Origin: Sphingomonadales bacterium
GTDB taxonomy: Bacteria; Bacteroidota; Bacteroidia; UBA7662
Reading direction: 5' to 3'
Assembly (NCBI GenBank): GCA_016872125.1
Contig: VHBD01000005.1
Location: forward strand, 1-24,251
Length of the DNA stretch: 24,251 nucleotides
Position numbers and translations under genes: made by a program. The notes below the pieces were generated by a model. It was not told where the DNA came from. It made no database searches and worked only from the letters and a program-made list of their open reading frames with translations. This document shows, one piece after another, positions 1-7,702 of the stretch (the stretch's first letter is position 1; every line of letters starts with the position of its first letter).

Positions 1-1
1 T

Positions 2-439
2 TTGGTCGCCGGTGTTGCCACGGCGGGCATTCCCCAGGGGGTCCTCGTGGCAGAACAATTGGGTTTGCCCTTCGTTTATGTTCGCTCCAAACCCAAAGAG
101 CACGGAACCCGAAGCCAAATCGAAGGTCGTTGGGAATCCAACGCCAGGGTGGTCTTGATCGAAGATCTGATCTCCACCGGAGGAAGCTCCTTGCAAGCGG
201 CCTCCGCCTTGCGTCAAGAAGGGCTGGAGGTTCTGGGTGTTTTGAGTATTTTTGATTATGGGTTTCCCGTGGCCTCTGCAAGATTTGCAGACCAAGGATT
301 TCGCTCGACCAGCTTGTGCACGTACACCGACTTGCTTGCAGCGGCGGTAGAGCACAGCTACCTGGATCAAGAAAGTCTGGATTCCTTGGAGCAATGGCGA
401 CTTGCCCCGGCGGAATGGTCACCGACCAACGCCCACTAA
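2..439 (+). CDS. pyrE: Orotate phosphoribosyltransferase, 5' end cut off by the window
   Basis: This is the C-terminal 145 residues or so of orotate phosphoribosyltransferase, which joins orotate to PRPP to make OMP in the fifth step of de novo UMP synthesis in the cytoplasm. The type I phosphoribosyltransferase PRPP-binding loop is clear as VVLIEDLISTGGSS, about residues 50-63 of the visible part. The upstream GVATAGIPQG segment and the KEHGTRSQIEG flexible catalytic loop are also typical. The reading frame is open to the left edge, so the true start is outside the window; the family is normally about 210 residues, so roughly 65-70 residues are missing. A GH3-family gene starts only 9 bases after the stop, so the two are probably cotranscribed. 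Confidence 0.93.
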   Translation: MVAGVATAGIPQGVLVAEQLGLPFVYVRSKPKEHGTRSQIEGRWESNARVVLIEDLISTGGSSLQAASALRQEGLEVLGVLSIFDYGFPVASARFADQGFRSTSLCTYTDLLAAAVEHSYLDQESLDSLEQWRLAPAEWSPTNAH

Positions 440-448
440 AGATTCCCC

Positions 449-2005
449 ATGGCCTTGGTTGGATCTTTGTTCAAGCGTGCCTTGCAAGTAGGCAAATCCT
501 TGCAGCTTGGAATTTTGAAGCCTACCGTTCAACAGAAGCTGGTCTTGTTCCGTTTGCTCCGTAAAGCCAAACAAACTGAAATTGGCAAGTATTACGGCTT
601 TTTGTCCATCCTGGATTCCGGGCAAATGCAAGAGGAATTTAGCCGAAGGGTCCCCATTCATGACTACAACATGATGCATAGCCGTTGGTGGAAATCCTAT
701 GACGAAGGACGCTCCAACATCACCTGGCCCGGCAAAATCAAATACTTCGCCCTGAGCAGCGGAACATCGGAGGCGGCCAGCAAATACATTCCCGTATCGG
801 GTGATATGATTAAGGCCATGCGGCGTACCTCCATCAAACAGATGTATGCCTTGACCTTGTACGATTTCCCAACCACCCTCTTTGACAAAGAGGTCTTGAT
901 GCTTGGAGGCTCCGCGGATCTCAAATTCTCAGGGCATTATTTTTACGGCGATCTCAGTGGAATCAACACTTCCAAGGTTCCACTTTGGTTCAACCCCTTT
1001 TTCAAGCCTGGAGAGGAAATTGTTCGAATCCGAGATTGGAACGAGAAAATTGAACAGATTGTCCTTCAAGCCTCACAGTGGGATATATGGGTGGTCTCGG
1101 GTATTCCGGCTTGGATGCAATTGCTATTCCAGCGAATCATCGAGCATTATCAGGTCAAGTCCATTCATGATGTTTGGCCCAACCTCACGGTTTTTGCTTA
1201 CGGTGGCGTCGCTATTGATCCCTACTTGCCCGCTTTTGAGAATTTATGCCGTAGGTCCTTAATTTATATCGAGACTTACCTGGCTTCCGAGGGATTTATC
1301 GCCTACGATGCCCGTCACAAAGACCTCAAAAAAGGAATGCGACTCAACCTAAACAACGGCATTTACTACGAATTCATTCCCTTTGATGAGCAACATTTCA
1401 ACGAAGATGGACAAATATTATCAGGCGTTCAAGCGATTGGTTTGGATCGTGTGGAGCTGCAACGTGATTATGCCTTGATCATCACCACCTGCGGCGGAGC
1501 ATGGCGTTATTTGATTGGTGACACGGTTCGATTCGAATCGTTGGAACATATGGAAATTCGAATCACGGGGAGGACCAAACATTTCCTGAGCCTCTGCGGC
1601 GAACACTTGTCCTTGGAGAATATCAACGAGGGCCTCCTGCAATTATCCCTATGGTCTGGCATCACCTTGGGGGAATGCACCGTCATGGGCCTTAGCCATG
1701 AAGGGGTTTATGGACATCAATGGTACCTCAGTGTGGATGAGTCCGTCTTGAAAAGCGCTCAGTCAAGGAAAACTGAATTGGTCCAACACTTGGATCAAAT
1801 TCTCCAAGAAATTAACGACGATTATGCGGTGGAGCGACAGCATGCCCTCCAACGTATGGAGCTCGAAATTGTCCCCACGCGTTTGCCCTTGGAATGGATG
1901 ACCTCCATGGGCAAAGTTGGAGGCCAACATAAATTCCCAAGGGTCCTTAAGGGCGCTTATGCCAAGTCTTGGATTGAATTCCTGGCGGCCCAACAAGCCT
2001 CTTAG
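449..2005 (+). CDS. GH3 auxin-responsive promoter family protein (acyl-adenylating enzyme)
   Basis: At 518 residues this matches the bacterial GH3 family, relatives of plant JAR1/GH3 acyl-acid amido synthetases in the ANL adenylating superfamily. The ATP-binding loop appears as ALSSGTSEAASKYIP (residues 101-115). Further family motifs are YGGVAIDPYLP (251-261), the YLASEGFIAYD segment (277-287) and GAWRYLIGDTVRF (350-362). Plant members adenylate a carboxylic acid and transfer it to an amino acid. The substrate of the Bacteroidota members is unknown to me, and none is assigned here. No signal peptide or membrane segment is visible, so the protein should be cytoplasmic. The ATG at 449 lies 9 bases after the pyrE stop. 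The 3' end overlaps the convergent xseB by 4 bases. Confidence 0.88.
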   Translation: MALVGSLFKRALQVGKSLQLGILKPTVQQKLVLFRLLRKAKQTEIGKYYGFLSILDSGQMQEEFSRRVPIHDYNMMHSRWWKSYDEGRSNITWPGKIKYFALSSGTSEAASKYIPVSGDMIKAMRRTSIKQMYALTLYDFPTTLFDKEVLMLGGSADLKFSGHYFYGDLSGINTSKVPLWFNPFFKPGEEIVRIRDWNEKIEQIVLQASQWDIWVVSGIPAWMQLLFQRIIEHYQVKSIHDVWPNLTVFAYGGVAIDPYLPAFENLCRRSLIYIETYLASEGFIAYDARHKDLKKGMRLNLNNGIYYEFIPFDEQHFNEDGQILSGVQAIGLDRVELQRDYALIITTCGGAWRYLIGDTVRFESLEHMEIRITGRTKHFLSLCGEHLSLENINEGLLQLSLWSGITLGECTVMGLSHEGVYGHQWYLSVDESVLKSAQSRKTELVQHLDQILQEINDDYAVERQHALQRMELEIVPTRLPLEWMTSMGKVGGQHKFPRVLKGAYAKSWIEFLAAQQAS

Positions 2006-2253
2006 TTTTTGGAAACCAATTGCTCCACTTTGAGCCTGGCCTTGGACAAATAGTCCCTGCACCAATTCAATTCTTCCATGGCCTGGGTGTAGGCCTGCAT
2101 GGCCCGGTCCAGGTCTTCCCCAGGCCGCTCCAGGCTTTCCACCAACTTTCTTGCAGCCGCTAGCCTGCTCGCAAATTCACCGGGGGTCGCCGTTCCGGGG
2201 CCGTCCATCCCCGGACCTTGCTTGGTGTTCTTGTTCATTTCTTTGCTTGCCAT
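2002..2253 (-). CDS. xseB: Exodeoxyribonuclease VII small subunit
   Basis: This short helical protein has the XseB pattern: a GEFASRLAAARKLVESLE segment, an acidic-basic stretch with LDRAMQAYTQAMEELNWCRDYL, and a final KARLKVEQLV. XseB binds the large subunit XseA to form a nuclease that degrades single-stranded DNA to oligonucleotides. XseA is not in this window. The open frame extends to 2307, but the upstream 18 residues are un-XseB-like, and a promoter-like element for the divergent gene lies in that stretch. I therefore prefer the ATG at 2253 (83 residues); another ATG at 2238 is possible. Its TAA overlaps the TAG of the convergent GH3 gene. Low sequence conservation in this family limits certainty. 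Confidence 0.78.
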   Translation of the reverse strand: MASKEMNKNTKQGPGMDGPGTATPGEFASRLAAARKLVESLERPGEDLDRAMQAYTQAMEELNWCRDYLSKARLKVEQLVSKN

Positions 2254-2268
2254 CTTTTTGGGGGTTGC

Positions 2269-2298
2269 TTGTCCTTTGCAAAGTAAAGAATAATTTTG
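2269..2298 (+). promoter_or_regulatory. Bacteroidota-type promoter candidate for EVE-pyrR-pyrB
   Basis: A TTG at 2269-2271 is followed after 19 bases by TAATTTTG at 2291-2298, an exact match to the Bacteroidota -7 consensus TAnnTTTG with acceptable spacing to a -33 TTG. It lies 54 bases before the ATG of the EVE-domain gene and within the divergent gap with xseB. This is a pattern match only. Confidence 0.45.
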
Positions 2299-2352
2299 AG
2301 AACCCACAGCTGTCTACGAAACCCACAGCCTCTATCCCCTTTCGCTCACCCT

Positions 2353-2772
2353 ATGGCCTATTGGCTCTTGAAATCCGAACCCGATACCTACTCCTGGGAT
2401 GATCTGGAATTAGAGAAAGTGGGGACATGGGACGGTGTCCGTAACCACAGCGCCAAATTGAATTTAAAGTCGATGCGATGCGGGGATTTTGCCTTTTTTT
2501 ATCACAGTGTTTCCGAGAAAGCGGTGGTGGGTCTGGTCGAAATCATCGAAGAAGCCTTCCCGGATCCTACTGCCAAGGAGAATGAGCCCTGGGTCGCCGT
2601 GCGGGTAAAGCCTGTGGCTCGGCTCAACCGGCCCGTAAGCCTGCAGGAACTCAAAGCAGACCCCTCCATGGCCGGTTTAATGCTGCTGAGCCATACCCGA
2701 TTGTCGGTTATGCCCTTGAGCAAGGCCCATTTTGATACTATCTTCGCCCATGCTCAACGGCCCGACCCGTGA
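2353..2772 (+). CDS. EVE domain-containing protein (thymocyte nuclear protein 1-like)
   Basis: The 139-residue protein is almost entirely one EVE domain, a PUA-like fold. It starts with the family's YWLLKSEPDTYSWDDL signature, followed by WDGVRNHSAKLNLKSMRCGD (about residues 27-46) and the FFYHS strand that lines the binding pocket. EVE domains are known to recognise modified bases in DNA or RNA, and some are fused to restriction or defence proteins. Here the domain stands alone, as in the widespread housekeeping version. The ATG at 2353 is chosen because the signature begins immediately after it; the 19 residues upstream in the open frame are not family-like. It lies 30 bases before pyrR, so the two are likely cotranscribed. 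Confidence 0.9.
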   Translation: MAYWLLKSEPDTYSWDDLELEKVGTWDGVRNHSAKLNLKSMRCGDFAFFYHSVSEKAVVGLVEIIEEAFPDPTAKENEPWVAVRVKPVARLNRPVSLQELKADPSMAGLMLLSHTRLSVMPLSKAHFDTIFAHAQRPDP

Positions 2773-2802
2773 ATTGTTCCGTAACAAGGCCCTAAGCCCT
2801 TT

Positions 2803-3387
2803 ATGACCCCAGGAAGGCAAAACCTCTTAGACTCAACCCAACTCGGCCTAATGTTGGAGCGCTTGAGTCAAGAATTGATTGAAAATCACGGCGATTTCTG
2901 CAAAAGCATCCTCATCGGCCTCCAACCCCGGGGTGTTTTGATGGCCAGGCGCATTCATCGCATCCTTCAAAATCGTTTGCGCATCCCTGCTGCCCAAATT
3001 CCTCTCGGTCTCTTGGATGTGACTTTTCATCGGGATGATTTTCGAAGAAGGCAAAGCCCCTTGATTCCTTCGACCACGCATATTGATTTCTCGATCGAAG
3101 GGCAGAACGTCATCCTTATTGACGATGTGTTATTTACAGGCAGAACCCTGCGCTCCGGGTTGGATGCCTTATTGGATTTCGGGAGACCTGCCCGAGTTGA
3201 ATTGATGGTGCTGTTGCACCGTTTGTACTGCCAAGAATTTCCTATTCGACCCGATTACCATGGGCGTCAAGTCAATACCATGCCTAACCAACGAATCCAC
3301 GTAGATTGGGCCGAAGAATGCGGTCAAGACATGGTCACTATAGAAACATTCTTGCCCACCAGTTCCTCGTCATCCACTCAAGCTTGA
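2803..3387 (+). CDS. pyrR: PyrR bifunctional pyrimidine regulator / uracil phosphoribosyltransferase
   Basis: At 194 residues this is a PyrR-type phosphoribosyltransferase. The PRPP loop is VILIDDVLFTGRT (residues 103-115). The LIGLQPRGVLMARRI segment (38-52), the LDVTFHRDDF strand (71-80) and the C-terminal YHGRQVNTMPNQRIHV region are all characteristic. Known PyrR proteins convert uracil plus PRPP to UMP, and in Firmicutes they bind mRNA leaders to attenuate pyr operons. Its position directly before pyrB fits a regulatory role. However, the 30-base gap upstream and the short gap to pyrB leave no room for a Bacillus-style anti-terminator, so RNA attenuation here is not supported. The tail is serine-rich. 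The stop lies inside a 12-base tandem repeat shared with the pyrB start region. Confidence 0.9.
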   Translation: MTPGRQNLLDSTQLGLMLERLSQELIENHGDFCKSILIGLQPRGVLMARRIHRILQNRLRIPAAQIPLGLLDVTFHRDDFRRRQSPLIPSTTHIDFSIEGQNVILIDDVLFTGRTLRSGLDALLDFGRPARVELMVLLHRLYCQEFPIRPDYHGRQVNTMPNQRIHVDWAEECGQDMVTIETFLPTSSSSSTQA

Positions 3388-3408
3388 AATCCAGCATGAA
3401 ATCCAGCA
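3385..3408 (+). repeat. 12-base perfect tandem duplication at the pyrR-pyrB junction
   Basis: The unit TGAAATCCAGCA occurs twice head to tail, followed by a further TGAA. The first copy contains the pyrR stop codon. Each copy boundary forms an ATG in the pyrB frame, at 3396 and 3408, giving two extra possible starts ahead of the preferred one at 3429. Confidence 0.9.
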
Positions 3409-3428
3409 TGAACCCTCCAACCGCAAGC

Positions 3429-4367
3429 ATGTCGACCTTGAGCACCCGTCACCTGATTGCCATCAAGGATTCTACGGTTCAAGATTTGGAGCTTATTCTG
3501 AATACCGCTGATCAATTTCTGGAAGTGCTTTACCGACCTGTTCGCAAAGTGCCCTCGCTTCGCGATCTCACTATTGCGAACCTTTTTTTTGAAAATTCAA
3601 CCAGGACCCGCCTCTCCTTTGAACTAGCCGAAAAGAGGCTCTCCGCGGATGTGGTCAACTTTTCGGGGAGTGGAAGTTCCATCTCCAAAGGCGAAACCCT
3701 GAGCGATACGGTACGCAATATCCTGGCAATGAAAATCGATATGCTGGTCGTTCGCCACGCGAACGCAGGTACTTGTCAATTTTTGGCTGACCGTGTGGAT
3801 GCCCGTATTGTCAATGCAGGAGACGGGGCCCACGAGCATCCTACCCAGGCCTTGTTGGATGCCTTTTCGATTCGCCAGAAATTTGGCCGCATTCAAGGAG
3901 TTAAGGTCCTTCTGGTGGGGGACATCTTGCATTCGAGGGTGGCCATGTCCAACCTGTTCTGCCTCCTGAAATTGGGCGCAGAGGTTAAGGTGACCGGACC
4001 GGCCACTTTGATGCCACCTCATCTTGAAGATTTGGGGATTCGTTATGAAGCGAACCTGGACGAGGCCTTGGAATGGTGTGATGTCGCCAATGTGTTACGT
4101 ATTCAATTGGAGCGCCAGCAAACCCGCTATATTCCATCATTACGTGAATATTCCCTCTACTTCGGACTCAACAAGACAAGGCTGGATCGTTTATCGCATC
4201 CCATTGTCATCATGCATCCTGGACCGATTAACCGTGGAGTAGAATTGCAATCGGATGTGGCCGACGGACCTCACTCCATCATCCTTCAACAAGTGGAAAA
4301 CGGAGTCGCCGTGCGAATGGCCGTTCTCTATTTGCTTGCTGACCAGATCCGTAACCCCCAAACATAA
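3429..4367 (+). CDS. pyrB: Aspartate carbamoyltransferase catalytic subunit
   Basis: At 312 residues this has the normal length for the ATCase catalytic chain, which condenses carbamoyl phosphate with aspartate to give carbamoyl aspartate. The carbamoyl-phosphate motif FFENSTRTR (residues 53-61), the SISKGET loop with its catalytic lysine (84-90), HEHPTQALLD (135-144) and MHPGPINRG (262-270) are all present. The ATG at 3429 is chosen because Bacteroidota ATCases begin with a similar MSxLSxxHL. In-frame ATGs at 3396 and 3408 come from a tandem duplication and would add 11 or 7 residues. The gene follows pyrR at once, and rfbA begins 34 bases downstream. No pyrI regulatory subunit is visible nearby. 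Confidence 0.96.
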   Translation: MSTLSTRHLIAIKDSTVQDLELILNTADQFLEVLYRPVRKVPSLRDLTIANLFFENSTRTRLSFELAEKRLSADVVNFSGSGSSISKGETLSDTVRNILAMKIDMLVVRHANAGTCQFLADRVDARIVNAGDGAHEHPTQALLDAFSIRQKFGRIQGVKVLLVGDILHSRVAMSNLFCLLKLGAEVKVTGPATLMPPHLEDLGIRYEANLDEALEWCDVANVLRIQLERQQTRYIPSLREYSLYFGLNKTRLDRLSHPIVIMHPGPINRGVELQSDVADGPHSIILQQVENGVAVRMAVLYLLADQIRNPQT

Positions 4368-4401
4368 TTCTTCTAGTCATTTTCCTGCATTCCATTTCCT
4401 T

Positions 4402-5265
4402 ATGAAAGGCATTGTACTCGCCGGAGGCTCCGGCACCCGATTGCATCCCTTAACCTTGGCCACCAGCAAGCAACTTATGCCGGTTTACGATAAACCCATG
4501 GTCTATTACCCCATCTCCACCTTGATGATGGCCGGCATTCGCGAAATTCTCATCATCTCCACCCCTCAGGATCTCCCATCCTTCCAAAAATTATTGGGTA
4601 ACGGGGCGAATATAGGTTGCCGCTTTGAATACCAGGTCCAGGAGGTTCCCAACGGGTTGGCCCAGGCCTTTGTGTTGGGCGCTAATTTCATTAATGGAGC
4701 CCCATCTGCCCTGGTTCTTGGTGATAACATTTTCTACGGATCAGGTATGAGTAAAATGTTACAATCGCATATTCAACCCGAAGGTGGAGTAGTTTTTGCG
4801 TACCATGTTCAAGATCCGGAACGCTACGGTGTGGTCGAATTTGACACGAACGGTCAGGCCCTGAGCATTGAGGAGAAACCTGCCCACCCCAAATCCAACT
4901 TTGCGGTCCCGGGTTTGTATTTCTACGACGAAGAAGTGGTGGAAATTGCCAAAAACCTGCAACCCTCGGCCCGTGGGGAATACGAAATCACGGATGTGAA
5001 TCGCCATTATCTTGCCCAAGGCAAACTCAAGGTCCAGGTCCTGGACCGAGGAACCGCATGGTTGGATACGGGTACCTTTGCGTCCTTGATGCAAGCCGGA
5101 CAATTTGTTCAAGTTATTGAAGAGCGGCAAGGCCTCAAAATTGGATGCGTCGAGGAAATTGCCTGGAGAATGGGCTATATCGACGCTGAAGGCTTGGAGA
5201 AAGTAGCCCAACCCCTGACCAAATCAGGCTATGGGCAATACCTTTTGAACTTGCTGAAGCATTGA
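4402..5265 (+). CDS. rfbA: Glucose-1-phosphate thymidylyltransferase
   Basis: The 287-residue protein has the size and full signature of RfbA, which joins dTTP and glucose-1-phosphate to give dTDP-glucose, the first step towards dTDP-rhamnose and other deoxysugars. The nucleotidyltransferase motif GIVLAGGSGTRLHPLT lies at residues 3-18, followed by SKQLMPVYDKPMVYYP. VLGDNIFYG is the metal and sugar-phosphate region, and GRGTAWLDTGT-like residues (DRGTAWLDTGT) occur late. The ATG at 4402 puts the Rossmann motif at the N-terminus as expected; the open frame upstream overlaps pyrB and is not family-like. rfbB, rfbC and rfbD are not in the window. It is 17 bases from galE, so the pair may be a small nucleotide-sugar operon. 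Confidence 0.96.
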   Translation: MKGIVLAGGSGTRLHPLTLATSKQLMPVYDKPMVYYPISTLMMAGIREILIISTPQDLPSFQKLLGNGANIGCRFEYQVQEVPNGLAQAFVLGANFINGAPSALVLGDNIFYGSGMSKMLQSHIQPEGGVVFAYHVQDPERYGVVEFDTNGQALSIEEKPAHPKSNFAVPGLYFYDEEVVEIAKNLQPSARGEYEITDVNRHYLAQGKLKVQVLDRGTAWLDTGTFASLMQAGQFVQVIEERQGLKIGCVEEIAWRMGYIDAEGLEKVAQPLTKSGYGQYLLNLLKH

Positions 5266-5282
5266 ACTAATCTGAAGTACGC

Positions 5283-6329
5283 ATGGCACGCATTCTTTTG
5301 ACAGGGAGCACCGGGTATATCGGTTCCCATACCGCCGTGGCCCTGCTGGAAGCCGGGTATGAACTCGTAGGTCTGGATAATTACAGCCGCTCCATGGCCG
5401 GGGTTTCCCAGAGAATACAGGAAATTACCGGCAAGAAATATACCCAGCACCGAGTGGATCTGGTCGATACAGCAGCCTTGAACAAGGTCCTTGAACAAGA
5501 GCCGGCCATCGATGCCGTCATCCATTTTGCTGCCTTCAAGGCTGTCGGTGAATCCTCGGCTTATCCTCTGCAATATTTCCGCAATAACCTGGGGGGTCAA
5601 ATCAACTTGATGCAGGCCTGTGATCAATTTGAGATTCGCAACTTGGTCTTTTCGTCCAGTTGCACCGTATACGGGAACCCGCAAGTCATTCCGGTGACCG
5701 AAGAGTCTCCTCTGCGGGAACCGGAATCGCCCTACGGGCGAACCAAAACTGTTGGAGAAGCAATGTTACGGGATTGGGTCAAATCGACTCTCCCCCGAAA
5801 TGGCAAAGAAAGACAAGTAATCGCCTTGCGTTATTTCAACCCGGTAGGCGCTCATCCATCTGCCAGAATTGGAGAATGCACCGTCGGTGTTCCGGACAAT
5901 TTGATCCCCTACATTACCCAAACAGCCATGGGCAAGCGCGAACAGCTTACGGTTTTCGGAAACGATTACCCTACCAGAGACGGGACCTGCCTGAGGGATT
6001 ATATCCACGTATGCGATATTGCAGCGGCCCATGTGGATGCAGTCAACCGTCTCCTCAGCCAAAATTCTTCGAGCAGCCCCTGGTCCGTGTACAATTTGGG
6101 TACGGGAATTGGGCAAACCGTTTTGGAAATGATTCGGGCCTTTGAATCGGTCAATCAAATGAACTTACCCTGGTCCTACGGTCCACGCCGTCCAGGGGAT
6201 GTGGTTGCCGTTTATGCCAACAACCGCAAAGCCGTGGATGAACTCGGTTGGCAAATTCGCTACAGCCTACAGGACATGATGCGAACGGCTTGGGACTGGG
6301 AGCAGATGCAAGCGAAGGACCCCCTATGA
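5283..6329 (+). CDS. galE: UDP-glucose 4-epimerase
   Basis: This 348-residue short-chain dehydrogenase-type epimerase interconverts UDP-glucose and UDP-galactose using bound NAD. The NAD-binding motif is GSTGYIG (8-14). The catalytic region shows SSSCTVYG (124-131) and the YxxxK pair as Y151 and K155. The sugar-binding PRRPGD (301-306) is also present. At the gatekeeper position, Tyr299 in the E. coli enzyme and Cys in the human one, this protein appears to have Val310 in GDVVAVYAN, which could admit N-acetylated sugars. It starts 17 bases after rfbA. The 98 bases downstream before glyA are AT-rich and hold no gene. Confidence 0.95.
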   Translation: MARILLTGSTGYIGSHTAVALLEAGYELVGLDNYSRSMAGVSQRIQEITGKKYTQHRVDLVDTAALNKVLEQEPAIDAVIHFAAFKAVGESSAYPLQYFRNNLGGQINLMQACDQFEIRNLVFSSSCTVYGNPQVIPVTEESPLREPESPYGRTKTVGEAMLRDWVKSTLPRNGKERQVIALRYFNPVGAHPSARIGECTVGVPDNLIPYITQTAMGKREQLTVFGNDYPTRDGTCLRDYIHVCDIAAAHVDAVNRLLSQNSSSSPWSVYNLGTGIGQTVLEMIRAFESVNQMNLPWSYGPRRPGDVVAVYANNRKAVDELGWQIRYSLQDMMRTAWDWEQMQAKDPL

Positions 6330-6427
6330 TCAAAGCCAAGCTCGGTCAATGCTCAACCTCATTGTATTTTTTTATTGATCTTTTTATTCATCTCCTTCGA
6401 AATTTCTAAACTCTTTAACACCGAATT

Positions 6428-7702
6428 ATGATCCGTGACCACGAAATCGCCCAGCTGATTCAACATGAAGACCGGAGGCAACGCAGAGGATTGGAGCTTA
6501 TCGCCTCCGAAAATTATGTTTCGGAACAAGTTATGGCGGCTGCCGGTTCCATTCTGACCAACAAATACGCGGAAGGCCTTCCAGGAAAGCGGTACTACGG
6601 GGGCTGCGAATGGGTGGACCGTCTCGAGCAGTTGGCAATTGACCGTTTATGCACCTTATTTGGAGCCGCCTGGGCCAATGTCCAACCCCATTCGGGCGCA
6701 CAAGCCAACGCCGCAGTCATGCTGGCCGTGCTACAACCCGGTGATGCCATTTTGGGCTTTGACCTGAGCCATGGAGGCCATTTAACGCACGGCTCTCCGG
6801 TGAACTTCTCGGGTAAATTGTACAAGCCACACTTCTACGGAGTCGACAAAGAAAGCGGACTAATCGATTGGGAAAAGGTTGCCCTCAAGGCCCATGAAGT
6901 TCGACCCAAATTAATGATTTGCGGGGCCTCGGCCTATTCTCGGGATTGGAATTATGTCAGACTTAGGCAGATCGCCGACGAGGTTGGCGCCATCTTGATG
7001 GCGGATATTTCGCATCCCTCCGGGCTCATCGCGACGGGCTTGCTTAACCATCCTTTTCCGCATTGCCATATCGTTACCTCTACCACCCACAAAACCCTGC
7101 GGGGTCCACGTGGTGGGATCATCATGATGGCCAAAGACTTCCCAAACCCAATGGGCGTGAAAAATGCCAAAGGCGAATTACGTAACATGAGCAGTCTTCT
7201 GGACTCCGGTGTGTTCCCAGGAACCCAAGGTGGGCCCTTGGAACACATCATTGCTGCCAAGGCTATAGCCTTTGGAGAAGCCCTGGAACCATCTTATCAC
7301 CAATACACCCGTCAAGTCAAGGTCAATGCCCTGGCCCTGGCCCTAGCCATGACGCAACGAGGATATCAAATTATTTCCGGAGGTACCGACAACCACCTGT
7401 TGTTGATTGATCTTCGTAACAAATCTTGTACAGGAAAAGCAGCGGAGCAGGCCTTGGGCAAAGCTCATATCACCATCAACAAAAATATGGTGCCCTTCGA
7501 TACCGCCTCACCGATGATTACCAGCGGAATCCGATTAGGCACACCGGCGATCACAACGCGCGGTTTGCAAGAAAGCCATATGGACCAGGTCGCCGATTGG
7601 ATTGACCGAGCCATCCAAGGTCATGACAACGATGGAGTTTTGAAGTTAATCGGCCAAGAGGTCTGTGCATTGATGGAGCAGCTCCCCCTCTATGTCGCCT
7701 GA
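6428..7702 (+). CDS. glyA: Serine hydroxymethyltransferase
   Basis: This 424-residue PLP enzyme interconverts serine plus tetrahydrofolate with glycine plus methylene-tetrahydrofolate, the main source of glycine and one-carbon units. The N-terminal GLELIASENYVSE (21-33), the NKYAEGLPGKRYYGG segment (45-59) and the PLP lysine K222 in STTHKTLRGPRGG are all present. D193 and H196 in ADISHPSGL are in the cofactor pocket; this region normally reads DxAHxAGL, so the SHPSGL form is a mild variant. The ATG at 6428 follows a 98-base AT-rich gap without a clear consensus promoter. Its stop overlaps the first possible start of the downstream acyltransferase by 11 bases, which suggests coupled translation. 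Confidence 0.97.
   Translation: MIRDHEIAQLIQHEDRRQRRGLELIASENYVSEQVMAAAGSILTNKYAEGLPGKRYYGGCEWVDRLEQLAIDRLCTLFGAAWANVQPHSGAQANAAVMLAVLQPGDAILGFDLSHGGHLTHGSPVNFSGKLYKPHFYGVDKESGLIDWEKVALKAHEVRPKLMICGASAYSRDWNYVRLRQIADEVGAILMADISHPSGLIATGLLNHPFPHCHIVTSTTHKTLRGPRGGIIMMAKDFPNPMGVKNAKGELRNMSSLLDSGVFPGTQGGPLEHIIAAKAIAFGEALEPSYHQYTRQVKVNALALALAMTQRGYQIISGGTDNHLLLIDLRNKSCTGKAAEQALGKAHITINKNMVPFDTASPMITSGIRLGTPAITTRGLQESHMDQVADWIDRAIQGHDNDGVLKLIGQEVCALMEQLPLYVA

Noticed and set aside
2254..2307. 18-residue N-terminal extension of xseB to an ATG at 2307
   Set aside because: The extension is not XseB-like and would cover the promoter-like element for the divergent EVE gene, so the start at 2253 is preferred.
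3306..3428. Longer pyrB starting inside pyrR
   Set aside because: The extra residues overlap pyrR and do not resemble ATCase N-termini; the start at 3429 matches the family.
4759..5684. Two 150-codon open frames on the minus strand opposite rfbA and galE
   Set aside because: They mirror strongly conserved enzymes and show no protein-like motif; they are antisense shadows.
6330..6427. Promoter for glyA in the AT-rich gap
   Set aside because: Several T-runs resemble the -7 box (TATTTTTT) but none matches TAnnTTTG with a properly spaced TTG, so no site is called.
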